Source: an uncultured Dechloromonas sp. (lineage in GTDB: Bacteria; Pseudomonadota; Gammaproteobacteria; Burkholderiales; Rhodocyclaceae). From it: a stretch of 64,000 nt of DNA. The DNA is taken from positions 1 to 64,000 of the forward strand of contig NZ_CAMFKO010000009.1 in assembly GCF_945957265.1 (NCBI RefSeq), read 5' to 3'. The notes below the pieces were generated by a model that saw nothing but the letters and a program-made list of their open reading frames with translations, was not told the DNA's origin and did no database searches. Shown here in pieces: positions 1 to 8,812 of the stretch; the first letter of the stretch is position 1, and the number at the start of each line of letters is the position of its first letter. Both the position numbers and the translations under genes were made by a program.

Positions 1-124
1 CACCGGGGCGATCCGCATCGCGACGCTGGTGCATGGCTTGAAGCGCACCGGGGGCCGGTACGGCATGGTGTCGATGTGTATCGGTACCGGCATGGGCGCG
101 GCTGGCATCATCGAGGCGCTGTAA
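1..124 (+). CDS. Acetyl-CoA acyltransferase (thiolase), C-terminal end only
   Basis: Only the last 40 codons are inside the window, read in frame from base 2 to a TAA at 122-124. The tail has the thiolase C-terminal signature: a GGRYG stretch, then CIGTGMG with the active-site cysteine, ending GIIEAL. Thiolases cleave 3-ketoacyl-CoA to acetyl-CoA in the last step of beta-oxidation, or run the reverse reaction to acetoacetyl-CoA. It lies 3 bases upstream of a thioesterase-like gene and heads a run of fatty-acid genes, which favours a degradative role. The substrate range cannot be judged from this fragment. Confidence 0.85.
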   Translation, partial: TGAIRIATLVHGLKRTGGRYGMVSMCIGTGMGAAGIIEAL

Positions 125-127
125 GGC

Positions 128-643
128 GTGAAACCGGCCTGGCTTGCCAAACTGCCGCCGGCCTGGCGGGCGCGGATGGTGCGGATGGGGTTCAACTTCC
201 ATCCGGCCTTCCGCGGCACGGGCGGCCGGGTGATCCATGTGGCGCAGGATTTGCGCCACATCCGGGTGCGCCTGCCGCTCAACTGGAAGACGAAGAACAT
301 CGTCGGCTCGCTGTACGGCGGTTCGCTGTTCGCGATCACCGACGGGGCGCACCCCATGATGCTGATGGCGGCGCTGGGCGACGGCTACATCGTCTGGGAC
401 AAGGCGGCCAGTATCCGCTACCGCAAGCCGGGGTTTTCCGCGCTCTATGCGGACTTCGTACTGAGCGACGGCGAGCTGGCCGACATCCGTGCCGAACTCG
501 CCAACACGCCGGAACTGGAGCGGACGTTTCTGGTTGAATTGAAGGACAGCGGCGGCACGGTGCATACCGTGGTCGAGCGAACGGTCTATATTGCCGATAA
601 ACATTACTACCGCCAGAAGAGCGGTGGAGGAGACAAAGCGTGA
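128..643 (+). CDS. DUF4442 hotdog-fold thioesterase-like protein
   Basis: A 171-residue protein starting at GTG, 3 bases after the thiolase stop. It resembles the DUF4442/YiiD-C hotdog family, distant relatives of PaaI-type acyl-CoA thioesterases. The central GSLYGGSLFAITDGAH segment corresponds to the hotdog helix, and a WDKAASIRYRKPG strand follows. No signal peptide or membrane segment is visible, so it is probably cytosolic. Its place between a thiolase and FadD suggests release of acyl groups from CoA during fatty-acid turnover, but the activity is inferred from family and context only. Its stop overlaps the next start (GTGA). Confidence 0.75.
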   Translation: MKPAWLAKLPPAWRARMVRMGFNFHPAFRGTGGRVIHVAQDLRHIRVRLPLNWKTKNIVGSLYGGSLFAITDGAHPMMLMAALGDGYIVWDKAASIRYRKPGFSALYADFVLSDGELADIRAELANTPELERTFLVELKDSGGTVHTVVERTVYIADKHYYRQKSGGGDKA

Positions 644-1215
644 TTACATCGACATGTGTTCGGCGGGCAGCGCTGATCGCCGCCCTGATGGCCGTTCCGG
701 GGCTGCATGCCGCCGAAGTGGCCGGCGTCAGGGTGGATGACAAGCTGAAGGTCGGCAGCAGCGAACTGGTGCTCAACGGCGCCGGCCTGCGCAGCAAAAT
801 GTTCATCAAGGTCTACGTCGGCGCCCTCTACGTGGGCCAGAAGGCCACGACGCCGGCGGCGATCGTCGACAACCCGGGGCCGCGCCGGATGGTGCTGCGC
901 CTGCTCCGCGACCTGGATGCCGATTCGCTGCATTCGGCGCTCGACGAGGGGTTGAAGAACAACCACACGCCGGCGGAAATGGCCGACATGAAGACCCAGG
1001 CGGATCAACTGGCGGGCATCATGAAGTCCATCGGCAAGGTGCGCGAGGGCGACAGCATCGCTATCGATTTCTCGGCGGAAGGCGTGGTCGTCAGCCAGAA
1101 TGGAGAATCTCGCGGCAAGGTCGCCGGTGCCGGTTTCGCCAAGGCGCTGCTCAAGGTCTGGCTGGGCGACAAACCGGCCGATGCCGCACTGAAGAAGTCG
1201 CTGCTGGGCAGCTAA
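640..1215 (+). CDS. Chalcone isomerase-like periplasmic protein
   Basis: A 191-residue protein beginning at GTG that overlaps the upstream stop by 4 bases, with a purine-rich GGAGGAGA site just before it. Residues 1-24 form a Sec signal peptide ending in LHA-AE. The rest matches the bacterial chalcone isomerase-like family (PF16036): VAGVRVDD at the N-terminus, then KMFIKVYVGALYV and a C-terminal GxxFAKALLKVWLGDKP. Bacterial members are not thought to be flavonoid enzymes; the fold binds fatty acids in plant FAP proteins. Within this beta-oxidation operon a role in fatty-acid binding or transport across the periplasm is possible but unproven. Confidence 0.8.
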   Translation: MITSTCVRRAALIAALMAVPGLHAAEVAGVRVDDKLKVGSSELVLNGAGLRSKMFIKVYVGALYVGQKATTPAAIVDNPGPRRMVLRLLRDLDADSLHSALDEGLKNNHTPAEMADMKTQADQLAGIMKSIGKVREGDSIAIDFSAEGVVVSQNGESRGKVAGAGFAKALLKVWLGDKPADAALKKSLLGS

Positions 1216-1242
1216 CGCTGACGTACGAAGGAGGAGACAAGA

Positions 1243-2901
1243 ATGGAAAAAATCTGGCTACAAAGCTACCCGAACGGTGTCCCGTCTGAAATCGACATCG
1301 ACCATATCCCCTCGCTGGTCGCCTTGTTCGAGAAGGCCTGCACGACTTATGCGGACAAGGTTGCCTATATCAGCATGGGCAAGGAAATGACCTATCGCCA
1401 GCTGGATGAGGAAAGCAAGGCATTTGCCGGCTGGCTGCAGGCCAAGGGCTTCAGGAAGGGCGACCGCGTCGCGCTGATGATGCCCAATCTGCTGCAATAC
1501 CCCGTCGCGCTGTTCGGTACCCTGCGTGCCGGCTGCGTGGTGGTGAATTGCAACCCCTTGTACACGCCGCGCGAACTGGAACACCAGCTCAAGGATTCCG
1601 GGGCCGCCGCCATCGTCATCGTCGAGAATTTTGCCCATACGCTGGAGCAGGTTCTCGCCCATACGGCGGTCAAGCACGTGATCGTCACGCCGATGGGCGA
1701 AATGCTGGGACTCAAGGGAGCGCTCGTCAATTTCGTGGTCCGCCACGTCAAGAAGCTGGTGCCGGCCTGGAATATTCCGGCGGCGAGCGGTTTCAACAGC
1801 GCCCTGGCCATCGGCCGCAGCCATGGCTTGAAGCCGGTTGCGCTGAGCCAGGACGACATCGCCTTCCTGCAGTACACCGGCGGTACCACCGGGGTTTCCA
1901 AGGGCGCGATGCTGACCCATGCCAACATCGCCTCCAACGTCACCCAGGCCTATAGCTGGATCAAGCCGGTGGTGCGCGAAGGCCAGGAATTCATCATCAC
2001 CGCGCTGCCGCTGTATCACATCTTCGCGCTGACGGCGAACTGCCTGACCTTCCTGATGATCGGCGCCCGCAACCTGCTGATCGCCAATCCGCGCGACATT
2101 CCGGGCTTCGTCAAGGAGTGGGGCAAGTATCCGGTGACCGTGGTGACCGGCGTCAATACGCTGTTCAACGCGCTGCTCAACAACCCGGAATTCGCCCAGC
2201 TCGACTTCTCGACCATGCGGGTCACGCTGGGCGGCGGCATGGCGGTCCAGGGGCCGGTTGCGGAGAAGTGGCTGAAGATTACCGGAACGCCCTTGCTGCA
2301 AGCCTACGGCCTGACCGAAACCTCGCCGGCGGCGACCATCAACCCGCTCGACATGCACGAATTCAACGGCGCCATCGGCCTGCCGATCTCGTCGACCGAA
2401 GTCGTCATCCGCGACGACAACGGCAACGAGGTGCCCCACGGCCAGGTCGGCGAAATCTGCATCCGCGGTCCGCAGGTCATGAAGGGCTACTGGCAGCGTC
2501 CGGATGAAACCGAACTGGTGTTCTACCATGATCGCTTCCTGCGCACCGGGGACATGGGCTATATCGACAAGAAGGGTTTCATCTTCCTGGTCGACCGCAA
2601 GAAGGACATGATCCTGGTCTCCGGCTTCAACGTCTATCCGAATGAGGTCGAAGAGGCGGTCGCCATGCACCCCGGGGTGATGGACGTCGCGGCCATCGGC
2701 GTCGCCGACGAGCATTCCGGCGAAGCGGTGAAGATATTCGTGGTCCGCAAGGACCCGCGGGTGACCGAGAAGGACCTGATCGACCATTGCCGCAAGCAGC
2801 TGACCGGCTACAAGGTACCCAAGCATGTCGAATTCCGCGACGACCTGCCGCGTACCAACGTCGGCAAGATCCTGCGCCGTGCCTTGAAAGAGGGGGCGTA
2901 A
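1243..2901 (+). CDS. fadD: Long-chain fatty acid-CoA ligase
   Basis: A 552-residue acyl-adenylate-forming enzyme, normal length for FadD, that activates free fatty acids with ATP and CoA. The P-loop-like motif [12 protein letters not shown] is near residue 210. The YGLTETSP motif is near 350, and [13 protein letters not shown] followed by [17 protein letters not shown] (the FACS signature) lies around 430-465. The C-terminal [10 protein letters not shown] carries the catalytic lysine. A GGAGGAG ribosome site precedes the ATG. It sits between the chalcone isomerase-like gene and a nitronate monooxygenase-like gene, whose ATG overlaps the FadD stop, so the two are translationally coupled. It is the entry enzyme for this degradation operon and would also supply acyl-CoA for the wax ester genes downstream. 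Confidence 0.95.
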   Translation: MEKIWLQSYPNGVPSEIDIDHIPSLVALFEKACTTYADKVAYISMGKEMTYRQLDEESKAFAGWLQAKGFRKGDRVALMMPNLLQYPVALFGTLRAGCVVVNCNPLYTPRELEHQLKDSGAAAIVIVENFAHTLEQVLAHTAVKHVIVTPMGEMLGLKGALVNFVVRHVKKLVPAWNIPAASGFNSALAIGRSHGLKPVALSQDDIAFLQYTGGTTGVSKGAMLTHANIASNVTQAYSWIKPVVREGQEFIITALPLYHIFALTANCLTFLMIGARNLLIANPRDIPGFVKEWGKYPVTVVTGVNTLFNALLNNPEFAQLDFSTMRVTLGGGMAVQGPVAEKWLKITGTPLLQAYGLTETSPAATINPLDMHEFNGAIGLPISSTEVVIRDDNGNEVPHGQVGEICIRGPQVMKGYWQRPDETELVFYHDRFLRTGDMGYIDKKGFIFLVDRKKDMILVSGFNVYPNEVEEAVAMHPGVMDVAAIGVADEHSGEAVKIFVVRKDPRVTEKDLIDHCRKQLTGYKVPKHVEFRDDLPRTNVGKILRRALKEGA

Positions 2902-3845
2902 TGCCGATTCCGGCCTTGCTGAACAAGAACCTGTCGTTGCCCGCGATCTGCGCGCCGATGTTCATCGTTTCCAATCCCGACCTGGTGATTGCCCAATGCA
3001 AGGCCGGTCTGATCGGTTCCTTCCCGGCCCTCAACGCCCGGCCGATGGAACTGCTCGACGCGTGGCTGACGCGGATCAAGGCCGAACTGGCCGCCGATCC
3101 GCAGGCCGCCCCGTTTGCCGTCAACCAGATCATCCACCCCTCCAACGAGCGCCTGGAGCACGACATGGCGCTGTGCGTGCAGCACGCGGTGCCGCTGATC
3201 ATCACCAGCCTGTCGGCGCCGACCCGGATCGTGCCGCAGGTGCATGCCTACGGCGGCCAGGTCTTCCACGACGTGATCAGCGTCCGCCATGCCGAGAAGG
3301 CGCTGGAGGCCGGTGTCGACGGCCTGATCCTGGTTTGTGCCGGGGCTGGCGGTCACGCCGGCACGCTCAGCCCGTTCGCGCTGGTGGGCGAAATCCGCAA
3401 GTTCTACGCCGGACCGATCGCCCTTTCCGGGGCCATCACCAACGGCCAGTCCATCCTCGCCGCCCAGGCCATGGGCGCCGATTTCGCCTACATCGGCACG
3501 CGTTTCATCGCGACCACCGAAGCCAACGCGGTCGAAGCCTACAAGCAGGCCATCGTCGAGTCGGCGGCCAAGGATGTGGTCTACACGCCGTATTTCACCG
3601 GCGTGCATGGCAACTACCTGATGAAGAGCATCGTCGCCGCCGGCCTCGATCCGGCCAACCTGCCGGAGAAGGACAAGACCATGAGCTTTGGCGGCAACCG
3701 CGACGCCAAGGCCTGGAAGGATATCTGGGGCGCCGGGCAGGGGGTCGGCAGCATCGACGAGGTGTTGCCGACCGCCGAACTGGTCGCCCGCCTGAAGCAG
3801 GAATATCGCAGCGCCAAGGCGGCGCTGCTAGCGGCTAGTTATTAG
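2901..3845 (+). CDS. Nitronate monooxygenase family flavoprotein (2-nitropropane dioxygenase-like)
   Basis: A 314-residue TIM-barrel FMN protein starting at the ATG that overlaps the FadD stop (TAATG); a longer upstream in-frame start would run through FadD and is rejected. Family features are APMFIVSNPDLV at the N-terminus, the GAGGHAG flavin-binding motif near residue 147 and the GADFAYIGTRF motif near 195. These enzymes oxidise alkyl nitronates, but many homologues in fatty-acid operons have unknown substrates, and FabK-type enoyl reductases share the fold. Tight coupling to fadD and an acyl-CoA dehydrogenase suggests a function in unusual acyl-chain metabolism rather than nitronate detoxification; that is inference. 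Confidence 0.85.
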   Translation: MPIPALLNKNLSLPAICAPMFIVSNPDLVIAQCKAGLIGSFPALNARPMELLDAWLTRIKAELAADPQAAPFAVNQIIHPSNERLEHDMALCVQHAVPLIITSLSAPTRIVPQVHAYGGQVFHDVISVRHAEKALEAGVDGLILVCAGAGGHAGTLSPFALVGEIRKFYAGPIALSGAITNGQSILAAQAMGADFAYIGTRFIATTEANAVEAYKQAIVESAAKDVVYTPYFTGVHGNYLMKSIVAAGLDPANLPEKDKTMSFGGNRDAKAWKDIWGAGQGVGSIDEVLPTAELVARLKQEYRSAKAALLAASY

Positions 3846-3918
3846 TCGCTAGCTGTTAGCAACACCTGAAAATCAAATCCCCGTTGCTGGTAACTAATGA
3901 CTGGCAACTAACAACTAC
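3832..3918. repeat. Imperfect inverted repeat between the NMO-like and acyl-CoA dehydrogenase genes
   Basis: AT-rich against a GC-rich background. The left arm (3836-3866) is built of TAGTTATTAG/TAGCTGTTAGC units. The right arm (3889-3918) is the approximate reverse complement (GTTGCTGGTAACTAATGACTGG and onward). The left arm includes the last codons and stop of the upstream gene. It could fold as an mRNA stem or be a degenerate repeat family member. No transposase or target duplication is visible. Confidence 0.5.
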
Positions 3919-3933
3919 AAGGAGACAGCAGCA

Positions 3934-5730
3934 ATGAGTGAATATCGCGCCCCGGTCAAGGACATGCGTTTCGTGATGGACGAGCTGGCCGGCTTCAGGG
4001 AGTTGAGCCAGATCGCCGGTTTCGAGGAAGCGACCCCCGATCTCGCCGACGCCATCCTCGACGAAGCCGCCAAGTTTTCCGGCGAAGTCCTCGCCCCACT
4101 CAATCGCGTCGGCGACCGGGAAGGCTGCAAGCTGGCTGCCAACGGCGTGACCACGCCGGCCGGCTGGAAGGAGGCCTACACCGCCTTCCGCGAAGCCGGC
4201 TGGAACGGCATCAGCTCGCCCGCCGAGTTCGGCGGCCAGGGCCTGCCCGACTCGCTGGGCGTTGCCGTCAAGGAAATGGTCTGCTCGGCCAACCTGTCCT
4301 TCTCGCTCGGCCCCTTGCTCACCACGGGCGCCGTCGAGGCGCTGCTGACCTGCGCCAGCGACGAACTCAAGGCGACCTTCCTGGAAAAGATGGTCACCGG
4401 CGAATGGACCGGCACGATGAACCTGACCGAGCCGCAGGCCGGCTCCGACCTGGCGCTCATCCGCTCCCGCGCCGAACCGCAGGCCGACGGCAGCTACAAG
4501 GTCTTCGGCCAGAAGATCTTCATCACCTACGGCGACCACGACATGACGGACAACATCGTCCACCTCGTGCTCGCCCGCCTGCCGGATGCGCCGGCCGGCG
4601 TGAAGGGCATCTCGATGTTCCTGGTGCCGAAGTTCATGGTCAATGCCGACGGCTCGCTCGGCGCGCGCAACGACGCCTACTGCGTCTCCATCGAGCACAA
4701 GCTCGGCATCCATGCCAGCCCGACCTGCGTCATGGCCTATGGCGACAATGGCGGCGCCGTCGGCTACCTGCTCGGCGAGCCGAACCGCGGCCTGGAATAC
4801 ATGTTCATCATGATGAACGAAGCCCGCCTCGGCGTCGGCCTGCAAGGCATTGCCCTCGGCGAACGCGCCTACCAGCAGGCGCTCGGCTACGCCCGCGAAC
4901 GCAAGCAGGGGCGCGATGCGCTGACCGGCGAGGCGCTGGTCAGCATCGACAAGCACCCGGACATCCGGCGCATGCTGATGTTGATGAAGTCGCGCGTCGA
5001 AGCCTGCCGCGCCATGGCCTACTACACCTCGGGCCTGCTCGACCGGGCGCATGCCGCGGGGCACACCGAGGAAGGCAAGCGTCAGCTCTGGCTCGCCGAG
5101 TTCATGATCCCCATCGTCAAGGGCGGCGGTACCGAAATGGGTATCGACGTCACCTCGCTCGGCGTGCAGATCCACGGCGGCATGGGTTTCATCGAGGAAA
5201 CCGGCGCTGCCCAGCACTGGCGCGATTCGCGCATCACCACCATCTACGAAGGCACCACCGGCATCCAGGCCAACGACCTGCTGTTCCGCAAGCTGATGCG
5301 CGACCAGGGCGCCACCGCCAAGGTCATCTTCGGCGAAGTGCATGCCACCGCCAAGGCGCTCGCTGCCTCCGGCAAGCCGGAACTGCAGGCCATCGGCCAG
5401 CGCCTGGGCGTCGCCCTCAAGAGCTGGACCGAGGCCACCGAATGGCTGGCCGCCAACGCCCGGACGGGGCTGAGCGGCGTACTGACCGCCGCCGTGCCTT
5501 ACCTGCACCTGGCGGTGACCGTGTGCGGCGGCTGGTTCATGGGCAAGGCCGCGCTGGCTGCCAGCGCTTACCTCGACAAGGGTGAGGGCGACCAGGCCTT
5601 CTATCGCGCCAAGGTGGCGACGGCCCGTTTCTATGCCGACCAGATGCTGCCGCAGGCAGCGGCTTTTGCCGAAACGGCCATGGCTGGCGATGCGGCGATT
5701 GCCGGCATGAGCGGCGACGAATTGTTCTGA
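3934..5730 (+). CDS. Acyl-CoA dehydrogenase, long DmdC/FadE5-like type
   Basis: A 598-residue FAD-dependent acyl-CoA dehydrogenase that makes the trans-2-enoyl-CoA in the first oxidative step of beta-oxidation. It is about 200 residues longer than classical dehydrogenases and matches the family that includes 3-methylmercaptopropionyl-CoA dehydrogenase DmdC, with an extra C-terminal domain from about residue 470. Visible motifs are MNLTEPQAGSD near 158, the substrate loop AYGDNGGAVGYLLGEPNRGL near 270, and IYEGTTGIQANDL near 438, whose glutamate is the usual catalytic base position. A clear AAGGAGA site precedes the ATG. It is the last gene of the operon, followed by a strong terminator. The exact chain-length preference is unknown. 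Confidence 0.92.
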   Translation: MSEYRAPVKDMRFVMDELAGFRELSQIAGFEEATPDLADAILDEAAKFSGEVLAPLNRVGDREGCKLAANGVTTPAGWKEAYTAFREAGWNGISSPAEFGGQGLPDSLGVAVKEMVCSANLSFSLGPLLTTGAVEALLTCASDELKATFLEKMVTGEWTGTMNLTEPQAGSDLALIRSRAEPQADGSYKVFGQKIFITYGDHDMTDNIVHLVLARLPDAPAGVKGISMFLVPKFMVNADGSLGARNDAYCVSIEHKLGIHASPTCVMAYGDNGGAVGYLLGEPNRGLEYMFIMMNEARLGVGLQGIALGERAYQQALGYARERKQGRDALTGEALVSIDKHPDIRRMLMLMKSRVEACRAMAYYTSGLLDRAHAAGHTEEGKRQLWLAEFMIPIVKGGGTEMGIDVTSLGVQIHGGMGFIEETGAAQHWRDSRITTIYEGTTGIQANDLLFRKLMRDQGATAKVIFGEVHATAKALAASGKPELQAIGQRLGVALKSWTEATEWLAANARTGLSGVLTAAVPYLHLAVTVCGGWFMGKAALAASAYLDKGEGDQAFYRAKVATARFYADQMLPQAAAFAETAMAGDAAIAGMSGDELF

Positions 5731-5802
5731 CCGGCCAAAATCTTCTCTGCGGGTTAGTTGGCGCAAGGTCTCTGGCAACAGGATCAACGCATCAACCCTT
5801 TG

Positions 5803-5825
5803 GGGGCCTTCGGGCCCCTTTTTTT
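5803..5825 (+). terminator. Rho-independent terminator after the acyl-CoA dehydrogenase
   Basis: A perfect 6-bp stem GGGGCC / GGCCCC closes a TTCG tetraloop and is followed by seven T residues on the plus strand. It lies 73 bases past the dehydrogenase stop and ends the fatty-acid operon. Confidence 0.9.
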
Positions 5826-5889
5826 GTTTGTGGCAATCCGGAACTCGAAAGCGGAAATCCAGAATCTGCCATTTCCGAATGACGAGTCT

Positions 5890-7269
5890 CTACGGCTTTG
5901 CCGGAAACAGCAGGCGTATCAGTGTTCCGGTTTTTGACGATGTTTGCTTGAATTCGATGCTGGCGCCGTGGCGGTCGGCGACTTCCTTGACGATGGCCAG
6001 ACCCAGGCCGCTGCCTTCGCCGATGGATTCGTTGAGCCGGTAGAAGCGCTCGAAAATCAGGCTTTGCTTGTCGGGCGGGATGCCCGGGCCATTGTCTTCC
6101 ACTTCGAGAAATGGCCGGTTGAATTCCATGCCGCTGCGCACGGTGATCGTGCCGCCATCCTGGGTGTAGCGCAGCGCATTGTCGATCAGGTTGGAGAGCA
6201 TTTCGCGCAGCATCCATTCGGAGCCGGAAACGATGGCCGGATTGGCTTCGAAGCCGAGGTCGATGTGCCGCTTCAAGGCCTGGTCGAACCAGGCTGAGGC
6301 ACTCGATTCGAGCAGCTGGCCCAGGTCGACCGGGCGTTTTTCCTGGGCCAGGTTGGCTTCCTGTCCGGAGCGCGCCAAGGCCAGCAGTTGATGGGTGAGG
6401 TGTCCGAGGCGTCGGCTTCCTTCGAGCAGGCGCTGGGCGCGGGGCGCATAGTCGGCGGGGAGTTCCTGGGCGTGCAGTTCGAGTTGCGCCTGGAGTCCGG
6501 CCAGCGGCGTCTTGATCTGGTGTGCTGCATTCGCCAGGAAGGCCTGCTGGGCGGCGGAGGCGGAACGCAGATCGTCGATCAGGCCGTCCATGGCCTGGAT
6601 CAGGGGCTGGGCCTCGGCCGGGATGTCGTGCTGGGGCAGCGGGCTGAGGTCGTGCGGCGCGCGTTGGCTGATTTCCCGGCTGAGCTCGGTGAGCGGGGCC
6701 AGGCCGCGCCGGACGCCGAGGTAGACCAGGACCAGCGTCCCGATGATGAGCAGGATATTGGGCAACAGCATGGCGGCCAGGATCTTGGAGCCGGCCTTTT
6801 CCCGCTTGCGCGTGGTTTCGGCCACGGTGACGGTGACTTGCCCGCCCGCCGTGTCCAGCCGATAACTGGCCTTACGGATTTTCTTGCCGCGAAACTCGCC
6901 GTCGGACAGGACCGGGTTTTTCCCTTTGACGACGGGGTCGGGCAAGAGATCGGCGTCGCCGGCGAGCAGCTGATGCGTCGGGCTGTAGATCGAAAGAAAC
7001 TCTTCGTCGTTCTTGTCAGTGCGCAGAACCGCTTCGGCGGCAGCGGGCAGGTCGACCTGCAGGCGGGCATCGAGATAGCGGATACGCCCGGCCAACGCGA
7101 TGGCGTCGTCCGACAGCGCATGATCGTACGCGTCGGCCGCCGGCTCGAAGGCGATGCGATAGTCGACCGTCAGGCTGAGGACCAGCAATGCCGCCAGTGG
7201 AACCACCAGCAGTATGAGCAGGCGCCGACGCAGTGCGGGTGCCGGGGGCGTCGCCGGTTCAGAGCTCAT
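5890..7269 (-). CDS. Sensor histidine kinase, TctE/QseC-like
   Basis: A 459-residue membrane sensor kinase. The ATG at 7269 overlaps the regulator gene by 11 bases; a further-upstream in-frame start would lie inside that gene. Order: short cytosolic N-terminus, TM1 about residues 12-32, a periplasmic 2CSK_N-like sensor, TM2 about 165-188, then HAMP. The phosphoacceptor NAAHQIKTPL is near 250, and the HATPase boxes NLIDNALRYT, DNGPGIP and GEGSGLGLAIV follow. This layout resembles TctE, QseC and PmrB kinases. No substrate transporter such as tctCBA is adjacent, so the signal is unknown. The neighbouring metal efflux operon is a possible target, but the genes are separated by DUF2076 and a terminator. 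Confidence 0.9.
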   Translation of the reverse strand: MSSEPATPPAPALRRRLLILLVVPLAALLVLSLTVDYRIAFEPAADAYDHALSDDAIALAGRIRYLDARLQVDLPAAAEAVLRTDKNDEEFLSIYSPTHQLLAGDADLLPDPVVKGKNPVLSDGEFRGKKIRKASYRLDTAGGQVTVTVAETTRKREKAGSKILAAMLLPNILLIIGTLVLVYLGVRRGLAPLTELSREISQRAPHDLSPLPQHDIPAEAQPLIQAMDGLIDDLRSASAAQQAFLANAAHQIKTPLAGLQAQLELHAQELPADYAPRAQRLLEGSRRLGHLTHQLLALARSGQEANLAQEKRPVDLGQLLESSASAWFDQALKRHIDLGFEANPAIVSGSEWMLREMLSNLIDNALRYTQDGGTITVRSGMEFNRPFLEVEDNGPGIPPDKQSLIFERFYRLNESIGEGSGLGLAIVKEVADRHGASIEFKQTSSKTGTLIRLLFPAKP

Positions 7270-7924
7270 CGAGTCGATAGCCGATGCCGCGGATGGTCCG
7301 GATTTCGATGCCGCCGCCCTGGATTTTGCTGCGCAGCCGGGAAACGTAGATTTCCACGGCATTGGCGGTAATTTCGTTTTCCCACTCGCTAAGGCTTTCA
7401 GCCATTTTCTGCTTGTTGACGACATTGGGCATGGCCAGCATCAACTGCTGGAGAATTTCCCATTCGCGGCCGGTCAGTTCAAGGCTTTCACCGTTGGCCG
7501 TGGCGACGCGCCGGGCCAGGTCGAGGCGGATGGTCCCTGCCGTAAGCTCCGAAGAGGCGGACGACCGGCTGCGCCGGATCAGGGCGCGCAATCGGGCTAG
7601 TAGTTCGGGGAGTAGGAAGGGTTTGACCATGTAGTCGTCGGCGCCCAGGTCGAGGCCGCTGATGCGGTCGTCCAGGCCATCGCGGGCGGTCAGGATGAGC
7701 ACCGGCACGAGGATGTTCCGCTGGCGCAAGCGGCGGATCAAGTCCAGTCCGGACATGCCGGGCAGCCCGATGTCGACAATCGCCAGGTCGTAATGGGTCA
7801 GGCCCAGGGCCGAGACGGCCGGTTCGGCGGCATTCAGGCGATCGACGGCAAAGCCGCCTTTTTCCAGCCCTTCGCGGATGCTATCGGCAAGCAGGGTATC
7901 GTCTTCGACAAGCAGGATGCGCAT
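7259..7924 (-). CDS. OmpR-family response regulator, TctD-like
   Basis: A 221-residue regulator with an N-terminal receiver (acidic EDD pocket near residues 7-9, phospho-aspartate in LAIVDIGLPG near 51, lysine in DYMVKPF near 102) and a C-terminal winged-helix DNA-binding domain ending in TIRGIGYRLDEL. It overlaps the downstream kinase by 11 bases, so the pair is co-translated and should form one phosphorelay. The order regulator-kinase and the sequence type match TctDE/QseBC. Targets are not evident from the sequence. Confidence 0.92.
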   Translation of the reverse strand: MRILLVEDDTLLADSIREGLEKGGFAVDRLNAAEPAVSALGLTHYDLAIVDIGLPGMSGLDLIRRLRQRNILVPVLILTARDGLDDRISGLDLGADDYMVKPFLLPELLARLRALIRRSRSSASSELTAGTIRLDLARRVATANGESLELTGREWEILQQLMLAMPNVVNKQKMAESLSEWENEITANAVEIYVSRLRSKIQGGGIEIRTIRGIGYRLDEL

Positions 7925-8000
7925 GGTTTCGTGGAGAGCCTGGGATGCGGGTGACGGCGGCGACTATGATAACGCAGCCCGCAGCGACCGCTTGCTCCCT

Positions 8001-8033
8001 GGAAAAGGCGGAAGGCTCCCGCAGGAGCCTTCC
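8001..8033 (-). terminator. Rho-independent terminator after the DUF2076 gene
   Basis: On the minus strand a 10-bp perfect stem GGAAGGCTCC / GGAGCCTTCC with a 4-base loop is followed by GCC and a short T run (plus-strand AAAA at 8003-8006). It stands 62 bases beyond the DUF2076 stop and separates that gene from the two-component pair. Confidence 0.8.
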
Positions 8034-8094
8034 GTGGCATGCCGGGATCAGAAGAGGGGGAATCCCGGCATGTCGGGGGGAAATCGGACTGCGC

Positions 8095-8691
8095 TCAGAT
8101 CCAGCTGTTGTCTCCGTCACTGTCCAGGCCATCGCTGAGTCCGGCGAAGCCGGCGCCATTCGAGGCCAGGCTGTCGGTTTCGAAGAAATTATTGACGACC
8201 GTGGTTTCGTTGGGCTGCGGAAGGGCATTGCCGCCGAACAGGCTGTTGTTGCCGTGATGGCCGATCAGGTTTTCGATGCCCTGGAACAGAAAGGCGCCTG
8301 CCGCCACCCCGGCCGCCGTGCCGGCGACGTTACCCAGCCAGCCCGAAGCCCAGGACGACGGTGCCGGGGGCGCGGCGGGTGCCGGCATGGCCGGTTGCAG
8401 CGCCGGGCGCGGGGCCGAATTGCCCCAGTTGTCGTTGTTCGCGAAACTGCCGCGTCCCTGTGCGGCACGCAGGTTGTCGACCTCGCCCTGCAACTGCGCG
8501 ATGCGGCTTTGCGCGGCGGCCAGCGCCTGTTCCTGCACGAAAGACTTTTGCACCAGCAGGTAGGCGGCATCCGGCTGGCGGGCGACGGCATCGCGAATCA
8601 GGGTTTCGGCATCGGCATCCTTGGCGCCGGCGTGGGCGGCGACCAGTTGCGACAGAAAGTTGTTGAGCTGCTCACGTTCATTGGCATGCAC
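8095..8691 (-). CDS. DUF2076 family protein
   Basis: A 198-residue protein starting at GTG with a GGAG site 9 bases upstream. The N-terminal 90 residues match DUF2076 (YtfJ-like annotations as periplasmic ligand-binding sensor): NEREQLNNFLSQL, then a helical part with SFVQEQALAAAQSRIAQLQ, likely a short coiled coil. The middle is rich in Ala/Pro, followed by a Gly/Ala stretch (GWLGNVAGTAAGVAAGAF) that could be a membrane-associated helix. The C-terminus is acidic (DSDGDNSWI). The function of the family is unknown. It is monocistronic, between its own terminator and the efflux operon. Confidence 0.75.
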   Translation of the reverse strand: MHANEREQLNNFLSQLVAAHAGAKDADAETLIRDAVARQPDAAYLLVQKSFVQEQALAAAQSRIAQLQGEVDNLRAAQGRGSFANNDNWGNSAPRPALQPAMPAPAAPPAPSSWASGWLGNVAGTAAGVAAGAFLFQGIENLIGHHGNNSLFGGNALPQPNETTVVNNFFETDSLASNGAGFAGLSDGLDSDGDNSWI

Positions 8692-8812
8692 GGCATTTCA
8701 CTCCGTTAACGAGACAGGACCAAGATAGGGCCGGTGGCTGTGACACTCAAGGCGGCAATTGCAACCATTTGTCGCCGGATGCTGACGGGCCTGTCAGGAA
8801 TCGTCGGGCCGG

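Noticed and set aside
3856..5787. A 643-codon minus-strand open frame opposite the acyl-CoA dehydrogenase
   Set aside because: It is the antisense of a clearly identified enzyme and crosses its ribosome site and the inverted repeat.
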